Counted from the stretch's first letter, positions 11,401 to 20,610 are shown. The stretch: 64,000 bases of DNA from JBCCCJ01 sp039029315 (GCA_039029315.1 JBCCGK010000010.1:1-64000); one strand, 5' to 3'. The notes: a model not told the origin generated them from the sequence alone. Made by a program: numbers and translations.

Positions 11401-12354
11401 ATCAATGACGGGTTGTATTCCCTGAGGCGCGCAGTTGATGACATTGATTTGAAAATCTCTTTTGTTTTCACTCAACAAGATACCGTTCCGATATTCTTTT
11501 ACAGATACAGCAAATACAGATAAGCCTGTTTGGGTTGGGGTGAGAGTCAGCAATCCTGATTGCGGGTCCATACTGAAATTCCCCGACCCAAAAGGGTCCG
11601 TGAAATTAAAGCCTCCAAGAAAATTAATGTTCTGATAGGGCGGAGGCCCCATAGGATTATTGAAGAATCCTCCGAGGGTTACGATCGGATCAAATTGCGT
11701 GGCGCCTGCTCCAGAGAAATTTACGCCAGAATAAGGATTCGAGATGGAATACACCAAAGAGTCTCCATCGGCATCTGTTGCTGAATGATCAAAATTGAAG
11801 CTTTGGCCTACACAGAGAAAAATAGGGGGAAGAGAATTGAAGACCGGCATAGAATTACATCCCGGCACGTCCAGGCTGGGAACATGACCAAGAACTGTAA
11901 TCCCCTGATTTTGAACAATATTGGTAACCACATTGTTCCGACAACATCGTGCCCATCCCAAATTGTAGCCTCCAACCAGAGGAGGCAAGGTCACGACTGC
12001 TGAATAGGTTGTGTATTCGATGCAGAGATTAAATGGCGCTCCCGTACAGGCATCCCACTCTACTGGAATAATCTGTATTCCATTTGTAACCAAGGGAATG
12101 GACACTGTATTAAATAAAGTTCCATTACTTCCTCTGAAGATGAACAGGCGGATGTTGTTATCAAAGTTGGCTTGACCATTCAAACAATCTCGATAAACTG
12201 TAACCTTCACCTGATACTGCTGAGTGGCAGGGTTGACACATTCATACGTTAACTCAGCACCAGTAATGTGGGTCGCCATCATTGGCAAATAACTTGCCAG
12301 ACTCAGGCCCAAAAATAGTAGTAGTTTGAAACAAACCAGGGTAGAATTTTTCAC
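5434..12354 (-). CDS. Giant T9SS surface protein with 21 PKD-like repeats and gliding-motility (type B) C-terminal domain
   Basis: Encodes 2306 residues, starting at GTG 12354: an in-frame stop lies just upstream and the first ~25 residues form a good signal peptide. The N-terminal segment with ATHITGAELTYEC is typical of Bacteroidota secreted gliding-associated proteins. Next come about 600 residues of cadherin/Ig-like domains (for example DADGDSLVYSI), then 21 units of ~75 residues built on AGPD..C.GD..QL.A.GG..Y.W and VTVTD.NGC. Each unit has two cysteines, which suggests one disulphide per unit. A canonical PKD domain (YLWDFGDG) and the type B sorting domain (FFPNAFTPNGDGIND ... WNG ... 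GSITLIR) end the protein. Predicted export is Sec then T9SS to the cell surface, with a role in adhesion or gliding. It is the last of three minus-strand surface genes, 207 bp from its neighbour. Confidence 0.93.
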   Translation of the reverse strand: MKNSTLVCFKLLLFLGLSLASYLPMMATHITGAELTYECVNPATQQYQVKVTVYRDCLNGQANFDNNIRLFIFRGSNGTLFNTVSIPLVTNGIQIIPVEWDACTGAPFNLCIEYTTYSAVVTLPPLVGGYNLGWARCCRNNVVTNIVQNQGITVLGHVPSLDVPGCNSMPVFNSLPPIFLCVGQSFNFDHSATDADGDSLVYSISNPYSGVNFSGAGATQFDPIVTLGGFFNNPMGPPPYQNINFLGGFNFTDPFGSGNFSMDPQSGLLTLTPTQTGLSVFAVSVKEYRNGILLSENKRDFQINVINCAPQGIQPVIDSPPLPSGGDTIRVSPLESFCYTVDVTDPDPADTVILFPVSAAFGVGNTAPPPYATLNYAGINPAIGTVCWTPPCENEGDTILLIVGGRDTSDCPGYNIVFDTTWVIIDTFARPILNHTIAGSGGGSNDTVILDALTPFCYDFDVTDADPDDTLEIVPISGPFQGLGGSPPLASLTSNGVNPLNGQICWTPGCNSAGKTATFIIAAQDANFCNRRDYDTVTVIVNPLPFTGVNADTTMCLGDSYQLQAVGGTAYTWTPNFGLSNNTLANPIATPGGSIGYSVAITDSVGCPQSHTVNITVNPLPNADAGLDEVKCPNTSVQLTATGGVQYSWSPTNGLSNPNIANPLANSLDTITYTVTVIDANGCVNTDQVTVTPMYAVPGPDQVICAGDSVQISATGGVSYLWNPTGDLNNSLSQMPFASPLITTTYSVVVTGATGCIDSTQITITVNQLPPANAGVDAELCIGSDIPLLATGGTAYSWTPSLGLSNPNIPNPLANPTVSTMYEVTVTDGNGCVELDSIFIQVNPLPVPFAGNDTIKCGNTGIQLTATGGSGYSWTPTLGLNNPNSGTPIANPDSTTMYTVTVTDTNGCQNVDSVLVTALHADAGPDEVICIGQSVQLEAQGGLSYSWDNAATLSNPNVADPIAFPTVTTTYTVIVTFPTGCTDTDQVQVLVNPLPNADAGPIQPLCIGDTLQLLATGGVNYVWTTDPTLDNPLIPNPLVFPLDTTSYYVTVTDVNGCVNVDSTTVLVNLLPIVDAGNDTAKCGEVGVQIAAIGGVGFQWTPVLGLNDPAIATPIANPDSSTQYYVAVTDTNGCVNSDSVFVRAMYANAGPDLPLCIGDTLSLFSSGGISYQWDASGDLLNLSSPTPLAFPLSTADFYVTVTDITGCTDRDTVQVIVNPLPTTTTAGSDPYVCSGGGTQVFATGGVNYLWFPAGIFSDATLADPIASPTYSGTTLDSTWRFYVLVTDVNGCESLDSLDQVVRVLPIISVSNDTVKCPGDTISLTATGGVQYAWTPTYALDNPLSPTPLAFPDTTTTYQALVTAVWGCADSATVTVDVINPQAGPDVTICAEDSIQLQASGGVAYQWDNAASLSNASIANPIAFPLVTTEYIVTVTDSAGCVDVDTVTVFVNQLPPANAGPDTAICIGDTIQIFASGGTGYQWLVTDSMDSPFIPDPLLNPTQTTTYVVEVTDVNSCMQLDSMVLTVNLLPLADAGQDLTKCGEDSIQLQASGGVIYAWSPATDLSDPLIANPMAVPDSNATYTVTVTDINGCVNIDSISILTMYADAGVGDTICFGDTIQLGAGHIGGLGVAYSWQPDSSVVVDNVSDPMVFPILSTDYVVTVTDSSGCADTNVVHVEVLPPPPANAGPDVPLCIFDSVQLNATGGVMYDWTPILGLNNPTIADPFAFPLVSTTYFVTVTDTNGCTAIDDITITVNSLPIADAGPDLVKCGEQRVQLQASGGIDYLWGPPQDLSALDVADPFASPDSNIQYTVMVTDANGCVNIDSMEVTTMYANAGPDQLKCPEDDVQLQASTIGGTGISYFWTPVNDLSSSIIDNPIANPIVTTTYTVEIRDVSGCTDTASVRVNVHAPPPAYAGEDTAICIGDRLALQASGGVSFVWTPAVGLSNPNIASPTANPTETTEYLLTVTDINGCVETDNLLLTVNELPTVNAGEDLALCRRDFVQLQASGATAYQWQPSTGLDNPSIPNPQSSPAVTTSYTVIGIDDNGCVNSDEVEVTVFQLPVISAEDYYEICVGQDVALSVEGGVSHIWSTGQERDNIRVSPAYSDTFWAIPLSEDGCEGDTFYIDVFVERNLPRAEFRPSEEEGFYPFDVLFENQSRNATRYLWDFGDGGMSEEVDPMHTFALPGEYEVRLTVDNEIGCPNEFSFQFIRALDFNIFFPNAFTPNGDGINDSYHAVMNSIERFEIQIFNRWGQQVFQSFQPDFKWNGTMLDGRPAPEGAYMFKANAVTFKGEQLQRAGSITLIR
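6394..10492 (-). repeat. Three-unit higher-order protein repeat, about 6 copies
   Basis: Within the giant adhesin, units 2-19 fall into a repeating order of three types of about 75 residues. Type B has KCG or KCP near its start and usually ends in MYA or LHA. Type C has AGPD..C.GDS and ends in a proline-rich joint (NPLP, NQLPP, PPPP). Type A has a CIGD-like start and ends in NLLP/NPLP/NELP. The B-C-A triplet (~225 residues, ~680 bp) recurs six times. Copies differ clearly at sequence level, so this is an old amplification, not a recent tandem duplication. Confidence 0.75.
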
Positions 12355-12527
12355 AAATGGGTAGATTTACCATTTCTATTAATACCAATCCGAATTCCTT
12401 ACAAACACTTTGAGTAGCAAAGGCGAAGGATAATAGTGTGTGTTTAGGGTATCTGAGATCTATATTTCGCTTGTGATAATCAAAAAAACAAGACTCTGAT
12501 AATCAATCTTTTATTTTCATTTACTCT

Positions 12528-12556
12528 GTTATCCTACAGTCATTACTGTAGATAAC
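12528..12556 (-). terminator. Hairpin after the choice-of-anchor-L protein gene
   Basis: Reading the plus strand, GTTATC-C-TACAGT and ACTGTAGATAAC form a 12-bp stem with one bulged C around a CATT loop. It begins 6 bp beyond the stop of the minus-strand gene that ends at 12562, and separates it from the next minus-strand gene (start 12354). The U-tract is poor, so it may be an attenuator or an mRNA-stabilising 3' hairpin. Confidence 0.5.
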
Positions 12557-12561
12557 TACCA

Positions 12562-15500
12562 TTATCTTAGTAATGTTATGGTTCCATTTTTGTCATGCAC
12601 GCTACCGTGAATATCAATCCCTCTCACATGATAGATGTACACGCCTTCACCCAATGGAGTCCCTTTCAAGCTGACCCCTGACCAATTGAAGTCTCCTTGA
12701 TTGCTTTCGAATACCTTTTCTCCCCATCGATTGAAGACCTGAAATTCAATCGACCGCATCAAGCGAGTTCTGATATAAAAATTATCATTGATTCCATCCC
12801 CATCAGGAGAGAAAGCCGTTGGCACGTGTATCCCGATGATCTGTTTCACCTCTATCACATCTTTCAGTTCATACTCACATCCGAATCGATCTCTCAGGCT
12901 AAGCGAAATCTCGTAGATTCCGGGAAATTCGTATTCATGCACCGGCGTTGCCACATTAGAAATAGTTCCATCTCCCAAATTCCATCTATAAGATTCTATT
13001 GGCACATTACTTCCTACACCAAAATTGACAATGGCTTGCGGAATTTCGACGACATGGGCACTCAGGATCATTTCTGCCTCTTTTTCTGAATACAATTCTG
13101 CGCGAATCGGGATAGACGGCAAACTACAGTTTTTGGGAGAAATTGCCAGAATATAATACGTTTGAGGATAAACTACAGGAGGGGTGGCATAGGTATTTTC
13201 TATCAAAAATGGCGCTGGATCTGTTCGATTGTACCTCCATTCCAGACGATCCGTGTGATTTCCATCAATGGCCAACAAAAATGCCTGATCACCAAAACAT
13301 ACTGTATCAGGAACCAACTCAGGGGTCACTGGAAGGGGATAAATCTCTGTAAATCTTCTGGTTGATTCGACACAGCCCTTATCAGTAACCACAGACAATT
13401 CCACCTGATAGTCTCCTGATTGATTGTATACATGCCCGGCACGAGGCAGACTGCTGCTTACAGAGCCATCTCCCCAATCCCATGTCCAATCTTGAAGTTG
13501 AGAATCAAAAAGAGAATCCAAAACAAAACTAAGATTCTGGCTCACAGCACTATCAAACATACAAGCGGGTTCTACTACAAAATCTGCGACAGGCAGCGGA
13601 TATACTTCAATAGTAGATAGTGTACTATCAAGGCATCCAAATTCGGTCGTAACCTTCAGAAAGGCTGAGTAATTGCCCATCTCCAGAATTCGAATGTTCG
13701 GGAGGAAATCAGTACTTGTGCGACCATTGCCAAATACCCATGCATATCGTCGAATGCTGGAACTATCTGGCACATAGGACAGATTGTCCAAAAAGATCCG
13801 TTCTTTCTCACAAATTGAATCATGAACAAAGGAGGCAACAGGTAAGGCATGAACCAAAACCGAGGCTGTGGTATCATCCGTGCAGCCCAGTTCATCTGTT
13901 ACCATCAATTCTACTTCATGCAATCCATATTCCCCAAACACAAAATTGGGATCTTGCAAAGTAGAGCTTCCTCCTCCTGAAAAATTCCACTGATACGTCA
14001 GTTGAGTACCTGTCCCATTGGTAGAAAGATTTGAGAATTGATTGGGTTCATTCAAACACTCAGATGTTGCCTCAAAATTGGCAATCGGATTTGCATATAC
14101 AGTGGCCGTTTGTCTCAGGCTATCGACACAGCCAGGAGCAGTCGTCGCTACCAATAATACACTATAGTCCCCATCCATTGCATATTCATGCGTCGGATTG
14201 GCCAATGTCGAGCTAGCGCCATCTCCGAAATCCCAGACATAGCTGACACCGGGTCTCACATCATTGACAAACACACTTTCGGTGCCCAGACATACAGCTG
14301 CCACACTCATATTCACCACAGGCAAAGAATCGACATATACCGGAGAATAACTGGTATCCCGACAACCCCAAACATTTTCGACTACGAGTGAAGCCAGAAA
14401 GGGTCCAGGAGCCCCGTAGGTATGAATGGGAAATTCTTCAACACTCGCGTTTCCATCACCAAAATTCCAGCCCCAACTGATCAGGGAGTCGCCCACAACT
14501 TGAGGCGTAAAGCTATGTGGATATCCCAAACAGGAGGTATCCACAGAAAATGCTCCTTGTATTTCGGGTCTGACAATGACTTCCATAGAATCGACAAAAA
14601 TGCAGAATCCCTGGAAGGCAGTGGTAACGAGTGTATAGGTAAACGTATCCTCAACCAAACCTGTATTCAGCAAACTCAAATAGGGATCACTGAGGAGATC
14701 ATTGGACAGGCCCAGACTAGGAGTCCAGGCGTAGGTCTGACCAGTATCTGCAGGAAATCCAATCTGTACGGTATCGTCAGAACAGAGGGCAACATCCTGC
14801 AGGGCCGGAATGGTTGGCTGATCCCATATTTGCATGATGGCTGTGTCTCGATAAATGGTATTGGCGCAAAGGCTGGAGTCAACATAATAGATCTCTATCG
14901 TCTCTACTCCTTCTGTGATCCCATCAGGGTGGATCATTACAGGAAGGGTTGTCGTCGTTTGGCCTGCGGGAAGGATAATGCTGTCCTGAAATGGAATATA
15001 ATCTGCACCTACCGTAGCTGTTCCACCAATGGTATAATGGAATACTGTCGTATCGGGAAGGGGCGCATCCAGTTCAAAGGTAAAAACACCAAAATTCACA
15101 CAGCCTTCTACAGCAACATTGCTTCCCAGAGCGGTGGAGTTGATCGCATTCAATGTGAGTACTGGAGATACACAGCCGATTCCGCCAGCTTCCAGAAAAA
15201 CAGCAGAGTCCCATGAACCATCTCCGACATCCTGAATGGCAAGCGTGATATGATAGGTCTCACAGGCTTGGACCACAGCAGAAGCAAGAAGTGGTGTGGT
15301 AAATCCATCGTATTCTACAGCACTTCCGCCTGTGTTGTCCACATAGAATTGGGTGAATGTTGCGGGATTCACATTGTTGATCGATACAGGAATGGTGGTT
15401 CCGGGGATCAAGGCAATGTTTTGGACACCAGTGATTCCTGGTCCTTCAATGAAAAAGGCAAATACATCATTGAAGCCTGTACTAATTGGTGGCGCAAATT

Positions 15501-15939
15501 CTGGATATTCTTCAGAAGCAAATACGTAGGTAATACCGATGGTATCGCAGAGAGGAATGATGTCAAACTCGACCACACAAGCGTCAAATGCCTGATTCAG
15601 GGTTTGAGGAATGATGGAAGTCAATAATGAATCTCCAGGGGTTCCTACACCTGTGGTGGTGCTTCCGATGATATTCGGTCCCGGAGCATCCAACGCACTT
15701 CCTGTAGACATGATCACGCCTGTGGACAAACCAAGATTCGAATTGGTTCCGTTAAACTGCATCAGGGAGACATTGGTATCACAAGTAGTCTCAATGCCAG
15801 AAACAGCTACTCCACCGCCAAAAAGTGTCTCCAACAATGCCTGGGTGGTAAGCGTATCGTTGACAGTCAATTGTCCGAACATTGGACTTATCCAACACAT
15901 CAGGATCAACCAACTACAATAGTGGTAACATTTTCTCAT
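12562..15939 (-). CDS. Choice-of-anchor L domain / PKD surface protein with type B T9SS domain
   Basis: Encodes 1125 residues. A signal peptide (MRKCYHYCSWLILMCW..FGQ) precedes a choice-of-anchor L domain over about residues 25-255, with FASEEYPEF, NDVFAFFIEGPG and the terminal DSAVFLEAGG. A Calx-beta-like domain follows (GTATVGADYIPF, residues ~270-370), then one WTPSLGLS unit, about seven PKD-type domains with variants of WNFGDG, and the type B sorting domain (HVPTAFSPDGDGINDNF ... GTITLLR). Expected to be secreted through T9SS to the cell surface. It starts 16 bp after the stop of the upstream surface-protein gene, so the two are probably one transcript. Confidence 0.93.
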   Translation of the reverse strand: MRKCYHYCSWLILMCWISPMFGQLTVNDTLTTQALLETLFGGGVAVSGIETTCDTNVSLMQFNGTNSNLGLSTGVIMSTGSALDAPGPNIIGSTTTGVGTPGDSLLTSIIPQTLNQAFDACVVEFDIIPLCDTIGITYVFASEEYPEFAPPISTGFNDVFAFFIEGPGITGVQNIALIPGTTIPVSINNVNPATFTQFYVDNTGGSAVEYDGFTTPLLASAVVQACETYHITLAIQDVGDGSWDSAVFLEAGGIGCVSPVLTLNAINSTALGSNVAVEGCVNFGVFTFELDAPLPDTTVFHYTIGGTATVGADYIPFQDSIILPAGQTTTTLPVMIHPDGITEGVETIEIYYVDSSLCANTIYRDTAIMQIWDQPTIPALQDVALCSDDTVQIGFPADTGQTYAWTPSLGLSNDLLSDPYLSLLNTGLVEDTFTYTLVTTAFQGFCIFVDSMEVIVRPEIQGAFSVDTSCLGYPHSFTPQVVGDSLISWGWNFGDGNASVEEFPIHTYGAPGPFLASLVVENVWGCRDTSYSPVYVDSLPVVNMSVAAVCLGTESVFVNDVRPGVSYVWDFGDGASSTLANPTHEYAMDGDYSVLLVATTAPGCVDSLRQTATVYANPIANFEATSECLNEPNQFSNLSTNGTGTQLTYQWNFSGGGSSTLQDPNFVFGEYGLHEVELMVTDELGCTDDTTASVLVHALPVASFVHDSICEKERIFLDNLSYVPDSSSIRRYAWVFGNGRTSTDFLPNIRILEMGNYSAFLKVTTEFGCLDSTLSTIEVYPLPVADFVVEPACMFDSAVSQNLSFVLDSLFDSQLQDWTWDWGDGSVSSSLPRAGHVYNQSGDYQVELSVVTDKGCVESTRRFTEIYPLPVTPELVPDTVCFGDQAFLLAIDGNHTDRLEWRYNRTDPAPFLIENTYATPPVVYPQTYYILAISPKNCSLPSIPIRAELYSEKEAEMILSAHVVEIPQAIVNFGVGSNVPIESYRWNLGDGTISNVATPVHEYEFPGIYEISLSLRDRFGCEYELKDVIEVKQIIGIHVPTAFSPDGDGINDNFYIRTRLMRSIEFQVFNRWGEKVFESNQGDFNWSGVSLKGTPLGEGVYIYHVRGIDIHGSVHDKNGTITLLR

Positions 15940-15955
15940 AGTTTAATACCTAACT

Positions 15956-18900
15956 CTACCGTATGAGGGTGAGTGTTCCCGTCTTTTCTACCGTATTTCC
16001 CTGATAATCTACTCCTCTCAATCGAAATACATACACACCAGGAAAAGCTTCTTTGCCATTTTTAGTCAGACCGTCCCATCTGAAATCAGGATTATCAGCC
16101 ATGAACATCACCCGACCCCATCTATCATATACCTCGAAATGTAGCTCCCGCATAAGACTTGAGCCAATGTAATATTCATCATTAAAGCCATCGCCATTAG
16201 GAGTAAATGCAGTAGGAAGGTACACGCCCATGATCTGCTTTACTTCTATCACCTCCCGGAGTTGAACCTCACAACCGTTAACAGTCAGAATATCCACTGT
16301 AATCTCATACATTCCAGGACGCTCATACTCATGGACGACAGAAGGCGTATTGGCAGTTTGTCCATCCCCCAGATCCCAGGCATACCTCTCTGCCTCACCC
16401 AGACCTACAATTTCGAATGTAGCAATGGCCTGAGGAATTTCAACCGTCTCAGCAGAAGCAACAATTTTGGGATCTACAGCATCAAATAATGATGCTTTTA
16501 TTGGCATACGCGTACTCACACATCCAAAGGCGGATACAGATTCCACAAAATAGGTCTGCTCAAAAGCTACAGGGGGAGTCGGATAGGTATAGGATTCCCT
16601 GAAGTGCGTCTCATCACTGAGATCTTCATACCATCGGATCGTGGAAGAGGTATCTTCAGGATGCGCCAACAAAAATGCCTGAGATCCAAAACACACAGTA
16701 TCTTCCAGAATTTCAGGGACTTCAGGGTTCGCCCACACATCCACAGCTTGTGTCAATTCACTCACACATCCTTTGTCAGAAGTAATGGTCAGCGTCGCAT
16801 CAAATATTCCATCGCGAGGATAGATATGACCTGGATTGGTCAGATTACCAACTTGCGTTCCATCTCCGAAGTTCCAAACCCATGTATCGAGCATATCTGC
16901 AGTAATAGAATCGACAATGCTACTCAGATTGGTAAAGCGAATAGAATCTGTTTCGCAAGCAGATTCAATGTCAAATTCCACTCTGGGATTTGGATAAACG
17001 GGAAAGCTATGTGTCAAACTGTCCTGGCATCCATGCTGTGTTTGTATCCACAATTCTGCTTGATATATTCCAGGTGTTTCATATAGATAGCGGGTGTCCT
17101 CCTGATCCCCAAATTCCCCGTTCATAAAGTCCCACCTAAATGTTTCTAACAATCCTGGAGCAGGAACTGAAGAAGTATTCACAAATTGGGTGATCGTCTC
17201 AAAGCAAGCTGAATCTGGGGTAAAATCAGCAATAGGCAGGGGATAGATCTCAACCTCTTCCTGATATGTATCTGAACATCCCTGATCAGTTGTGATAGTC
17301 ATACTGGCAAGAAAGGTCCCATAGCCAACATATAAATGATCCGGATGTTCCAATGTGGATACCTCAGCATCCCCGAAAGTCCAATCAAAACTGACATTGG
17401 GATAAGAATATTTGCTGGTATTGTCGAATTGTACTGTGACATTTTCACATTCCTCATCAAACTCAAAAGAGGCTACGGGCTGATCATACACCTCTATATC
17501 CTTGATCATGGTATCACGGCAGCCATGTTCTGAGATTACTTCTAATTGAACCTGATGTGTCCCGTATTGATTGAAAACAAATCTGGGATTCTGGTCTACA
17601 GACCCTCCTTGAGACCCGAAAGTCCATTGCCACAATTGTATGCCAGCTGTGGGGTCAATATTGGTCTGATCTGTAAAGGGCGTTTCTGAACCAAAACAGA
17701 CAGGTTGGAAGAGAAAATCCACTTCTGGAGAAGGAAATACATCCAGACTGACAGTTCCTGAATTGATACATCCATTGATATCTGTGACAGTCAGATTCAC
17801 GATTTTTGTCCCAGATGACTGATATGAGTAGGTTGGGGCGTCCATGCTTGAACTGGCGCCTGGTTCCCCCAGATCCCACTGATATATAGACGCGGGCGTT
17901 GCACCGGTATATTCAAAGGTAAATTCATTGCCCTTGATACACTGATCCAGTGGTTCCATGATGCTCACGACAGGATTGGAATTGACGATGATTTGTTGAC
18001 AATTCACCGTAGAGAAGCAGCCATTTTCCTCCACAATCAAACAAATATTCTTGGTTCCTGGGATATTCCATTCAACTGTATATGGCCCTTGCCCACTTCC
18101 GCTGATCACAAATCCTCCATCGAAGTCCCAGGAGTAATTGGCCGCAGCCGTTGCATTCCCGGAATAGGAAACATTGGTTACTGAATTCACACAAACATCT
18201 GGATCAGAGACAAAATCTGAGTTCGGTAAGCTAAATACAGTCACTGGCACCTGTGTTTGAGCAGAGGCACATCCAAATTGATCTATATCCAAAGACAGAG
18301 TTTTCGGGCCGGGAGTAGACCATGCTATTTGATAAGGACCACCACCTGATCCATTCAATATTGTTCCTCCATCAAAATCCCAGATAAAGGTCGCTGTAGG
18401 AAGACTGCTGCCGACAAAGGAGATATCCACAGGCGTCTCTGGACAGATCTGGGAAGGCGTAGCTGTAAATGTTCCAACAGGTGTTGGAATCACCTCAAGC
18501 GTAGTAGAGCCCGTGAAAACACAGCCAGAAGGATCTGTCGCAGCTACAATATATGAGGTTGTAACAGAAGGAGAAACGGTAATGCTGTTGCCAGGAATGG
18601 CTCCGGGGCTCCAGAGGTAAGTAAATCCTGGTTGAGCGACTGTAGACAAAGTAGCTGTTTGACCATCACAAATAGTATCTGCTGTAAAACTGACAGCCAT
18701 CGAAGGGATCAATACGGTGAATATATCCGTGCTCGTCAAGCTTACATTGCCACAGTTATCCTGTACATTCCCAACCAGAGACAATATATAGTCTCCATTG
18801 GTCAGAGGAGGGGTGGCATTAATCACAAATTCATCTTCGAATGTTCCTCCACCAGCACAAGCAGATCCGATTACAGAGTTGATCGTGTAAGGATTTCCTG

Positions 18901-19579
18901 CCAGGTCTGTCAAGGTAAAATCCGATATCGCAATAGAAGAACAGAGGATATTCTCTGAAAATGCGAGGGTAACATTGCCACTGCAATCTGTATCAACCAC
19001 ATCAATGCTTGGAGGCACATTGTCAAAAATCACAGCAGTCGAAGCAGTGTAATCGAGCGTATATCCTGTCCCGTTTCCTGACCAGTTACTGACATTCACT
19101 GCAAAAGTTTGGCCTGCTGTAACTGGAAGAAGTGGGTTGTTCTGAGCACCTGGCAATCCATTGGCACCGGTTATGCCAGGTACGCCTGACCAGTTACAAC
19201 TGACCTCAAGTGCTGGTGTACCAAAAATATCTGAACAAGGGTTGTTGGTCAGATCATATACGGCCCAATCATAATCATCTGCCAGATTGATGGGGGTAAT
19301 GTTGAATGCCAACATTCCTCCAGTTTGGACAGTGAAGATGTACCATACATCATTTACCTCTCCCCCATTGAGACAGGAGGGAATGCCATTTATTTCATTT
19401 GGATTCAATCCAGCGCCCGTGTAGGAATTGGTTTGGACATAAATTCCCTGACAAACAGGAATGGCATTGATGCAATCTTGCTCGGGTTGATTGGGAGGCA
19501 AAGCCTGAGCGCTTACAGAAACCGGGGCAAAAATTGCGACCAGAAAAAGGGTGCAAAACAGAGACAGGAATACTTTCAT
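15956..19579 (-). CDS. PKD-repeat surface protein with type B T9SS domain, 1207 aa
   Basis: A signal peptide ends at VSVSAQA. Residues ~30-190 form a prepeptidase-like beta domain (DVWYIFTVQTGG, DDYDWAVYDLT, cysteine pairs), followed by an Ig-like domain on residue stretch VDTDCSGNVTLAFSENI and one WSPGAIPG unit. About eight PKD-type domains follow (WDFDGG, WDLGEPGA, WTFGDAEVS, WNFGDG, WDLGDG), then the type B sorting domain (YLPTAFTPNGDGFNDEYYI ... TLTLIR). The last ~350 residues (two-cysteine joint, WDLGDG domain, sorting domain) run parallel to the gene at 12562-15939, so the two share a C-terminal module. First gene of the three-gene surface cluster; a promoter should lie in 19580-19849, but I find no clear motif there. 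Confidence 0.93.
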   Translation of the reverse strand: MKVFLSLFCTLFLVAIFAPVSVSAQALPPNQPEQDCINAIPVCQGIYVQTNSYTGAGLNPNEINGIPSCLNGGEVNDVWYIFTVQTGGMLAFNITPINLADDYDWAVYDLTNNPCSDIFGTPALEVSCNWSGVPGITGANGLPGAQNNPLLPVTAGQTFAVNVSNWSGNGTGYTLDYTASTAVIFDNVPPSIDVVDTDCSGNVTLAFSENILCSSIAISDFTLTDLAGNPYTINSVIGSACAGGGTFEDEFVINATPPLTNGDYILSLVGNVQDNCGNVSLTSTDIFTVLIPSMAVSFTADTICDGQTATLSTVAQPGFTYLWSPGAIPGNSITVSPSVTTSYIVAATDPSGCVFTGSTTLEVIPTPVGTFTATPSQICPETPVDISFVGSSLPTATFIWDFDGGTILNGSGGGPYQIAWSTPGPKTLSLDIDQFGCASAQTQVPVTVFSLPNSDFVSDPDVCVNSVTNVSYSGNATAAANYSWDFDGGFVISGSGQGPYTVEWNIPGTKNICLIVEENGCFSTVNCQQIIVNSNPVVSIMEPLDQCIKGNEFTFEYTGATPASIYQWDLGEPGASSSMDAPTYSYQSSGTKIVNLTVTDINGCINSGTVSLDVFPSPEVDFLFQPVCFGSETPFTDQTNIDPTAGIQLWQWTFGSQGGSVDQNPRFVFNQYGTHQVQLEVISEHGCRDTMIKDIEVYDQPVASFEFDEECENVTVQFDNTSKYSYPNVSFDWTFGDAEVSTLEHPDHLYVGYGTFLASMTITTDQGCSDTYQEEVEIYPLPIADFTPDSACFETITQFVNTSSVPAPGLLETFRWDFMNGEFGDQEDTRYLYETPGIYQAELWIQTQHGCQDSLTHSFPVYPNPRVEFDIESACETDSIRFTNLSSIVDSITADMLDTWVWNFGDGTQVGNLTNPGHIYPRDGIFDATLTITSDKGCVSELTQAVDVWANPEVPEILEDTVCFGSQAFLLAHPEDTSSTIRWYEDLSDETHFRESYTYPTPPVAFEQTYFVESVSAFGCVSTRMPIKASLFDAVDPKIVASAETVEIPQAIATFEIVGLGEAERYAWDLGDGQTANTPSVVHEYERPGMYEITVDILTVNGCEVQLREVIEVKQIMGVYLPTAFTPNGDGFNDEYYIGSSLMRELHFEVYDRWGRVMFMADNPDFRWDGLTKNGKEAFPGVYVFRLRGVDYQGNTVEKTGTLTLIR

Positions 19580-19849
19580 TCTTACATCAAGATATACCCA
19601 AAATATTTCGGCTTGCCAATTTTGGGAGTAGTGTATAATTCAGCAAAAAAACAAAAAACCTATTTTCTGTGCAGGAAAAGTGCAGTGCGATTCATCTTAA
19701 GTAAAGACACGGATTGTTTTTCACCAAATATTTCCAGATAAAAATAGGCATTTTCATGCTTTTTTACTTAAAACCTAACCTCAGAACGACAGCATTCTTG
19801 ATGAATTGTGTAAATCGAAGCTTTAATGGTATTTTTTATTTTGGAATAT

Positions 19850-20512
19850 CTACATCTCGAAAGCTTCCTCATTCAATTGAAAATAGTCTTCTCTTTCGGT
19901 GGGATGGATATTGAGAATCCCTGTCCGAACGAGGGTAATGAGTTTGCCGGAGGTGACCCGTTTTGAAGTTTTGAGCAATTTTTGGGCTTGAGAAAGGGTA
20001 ATATTTGGTTGAAGTTCCAGATATTCCAGGATGGCTTTCTCGGCCTCTCCAATTTGAACAGATACTGCTTTGTTTTTTCGGGCATGAAACATCAGGCTTA
20101 CCATGGTGCGACTTGCCTTCACACTCATATCATTTACTCGAACAAAAGCCACCTTACGATGTGTTTCCTCGTATGGAACTAAAAGGAAATGTGGTTTCTT
20201 TTTACTTTCAAGAACATGAATCTGAATCACTTCCCGTTTATTTGTCACAGGAATCCTGCTCCACTTCAAGGGCAGTTCCGGTTTTACAAATTGCTCGAGG
20301 TAGGATTGAAGTGCATACAGATCTTCTCCAGGAGTCTTGGTTCCGTAAACTTCACAATTGTCATCAACCCCCACCAGCAATGTACCTCCACTGCTGTTGG
20401 CAAAAGCAATAAGCTCTCTGCATATTTTGTCGGGATGATTGGCTTTGCGCTTGAATTCCAGCTTCTTCCCCTCTCCTTGTTTGACCCAACGCCTAAGTTC
20501 CGAAACCTCCAT
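19850..20512 (-). CDS. AlbA_2 (Schlafen-type) domain regulator
   Basis: Encodes 220 residues. Residues ~1-125 match the AlbA_2 domain: GEGKKLEFKRK, then CRELIAFANSSGGTLLVGVDD, and a later basic strand KVAFVRVNDMSVKASR. The C-terminal ~70 residues (LELQPNITLSQAQKLLKTSKRV) look like a winged helix. Members of this family are putative ATP-binding or nucleic-acid-binding regulators. It is divergent from the OmpA-type gene across 98 bp and may regulate it or itself. No signal peptide; cytoplasmic. Confidence 0.88.
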   Translation of the reverse strand: MEVSELRRWVKQGEGKKLEFKRKANHPDKICRELIAFANSSGGTLLVGVDDNCEVYGTKTPGEDLYALQSYLEQFVKPELPLKWSRIPVTNKREVIQIHVLESKKKPHFLLVPYEETHRKVAFVRVNDMSVKASRTMVSLMFHARKNKAVSVQIGEAEKAILEYLELQPNITLSQAQKLLKTSKRVTSGKLITLVRTGILNIHPTEREDYFQLNEEAFEM

Positions 20513-20610
20513 AGATTGAAAATCCTATTTGCTTCGGATCAAATTACAAAGAAATTCCTTAGCTTTAGCACTTTGAGAGTTGCCCCAATACAGTTTTCAG
20601 TATCAGCTCT

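Noticed and set aside
14422..15216. 264-aa plus-strand ORF opposite the anchor-L protein
   Set aside because: Lies within the conserved choice-of-anchor L and Calx-beta domains of the minus-strand gene, and shows no domain of its own.
19742..19765. Weak GCAT/ATGC hairpin with T-run
   Set aside because: Only four firm base pairs; orientation unclear, no gene end close enough on the plus strand.
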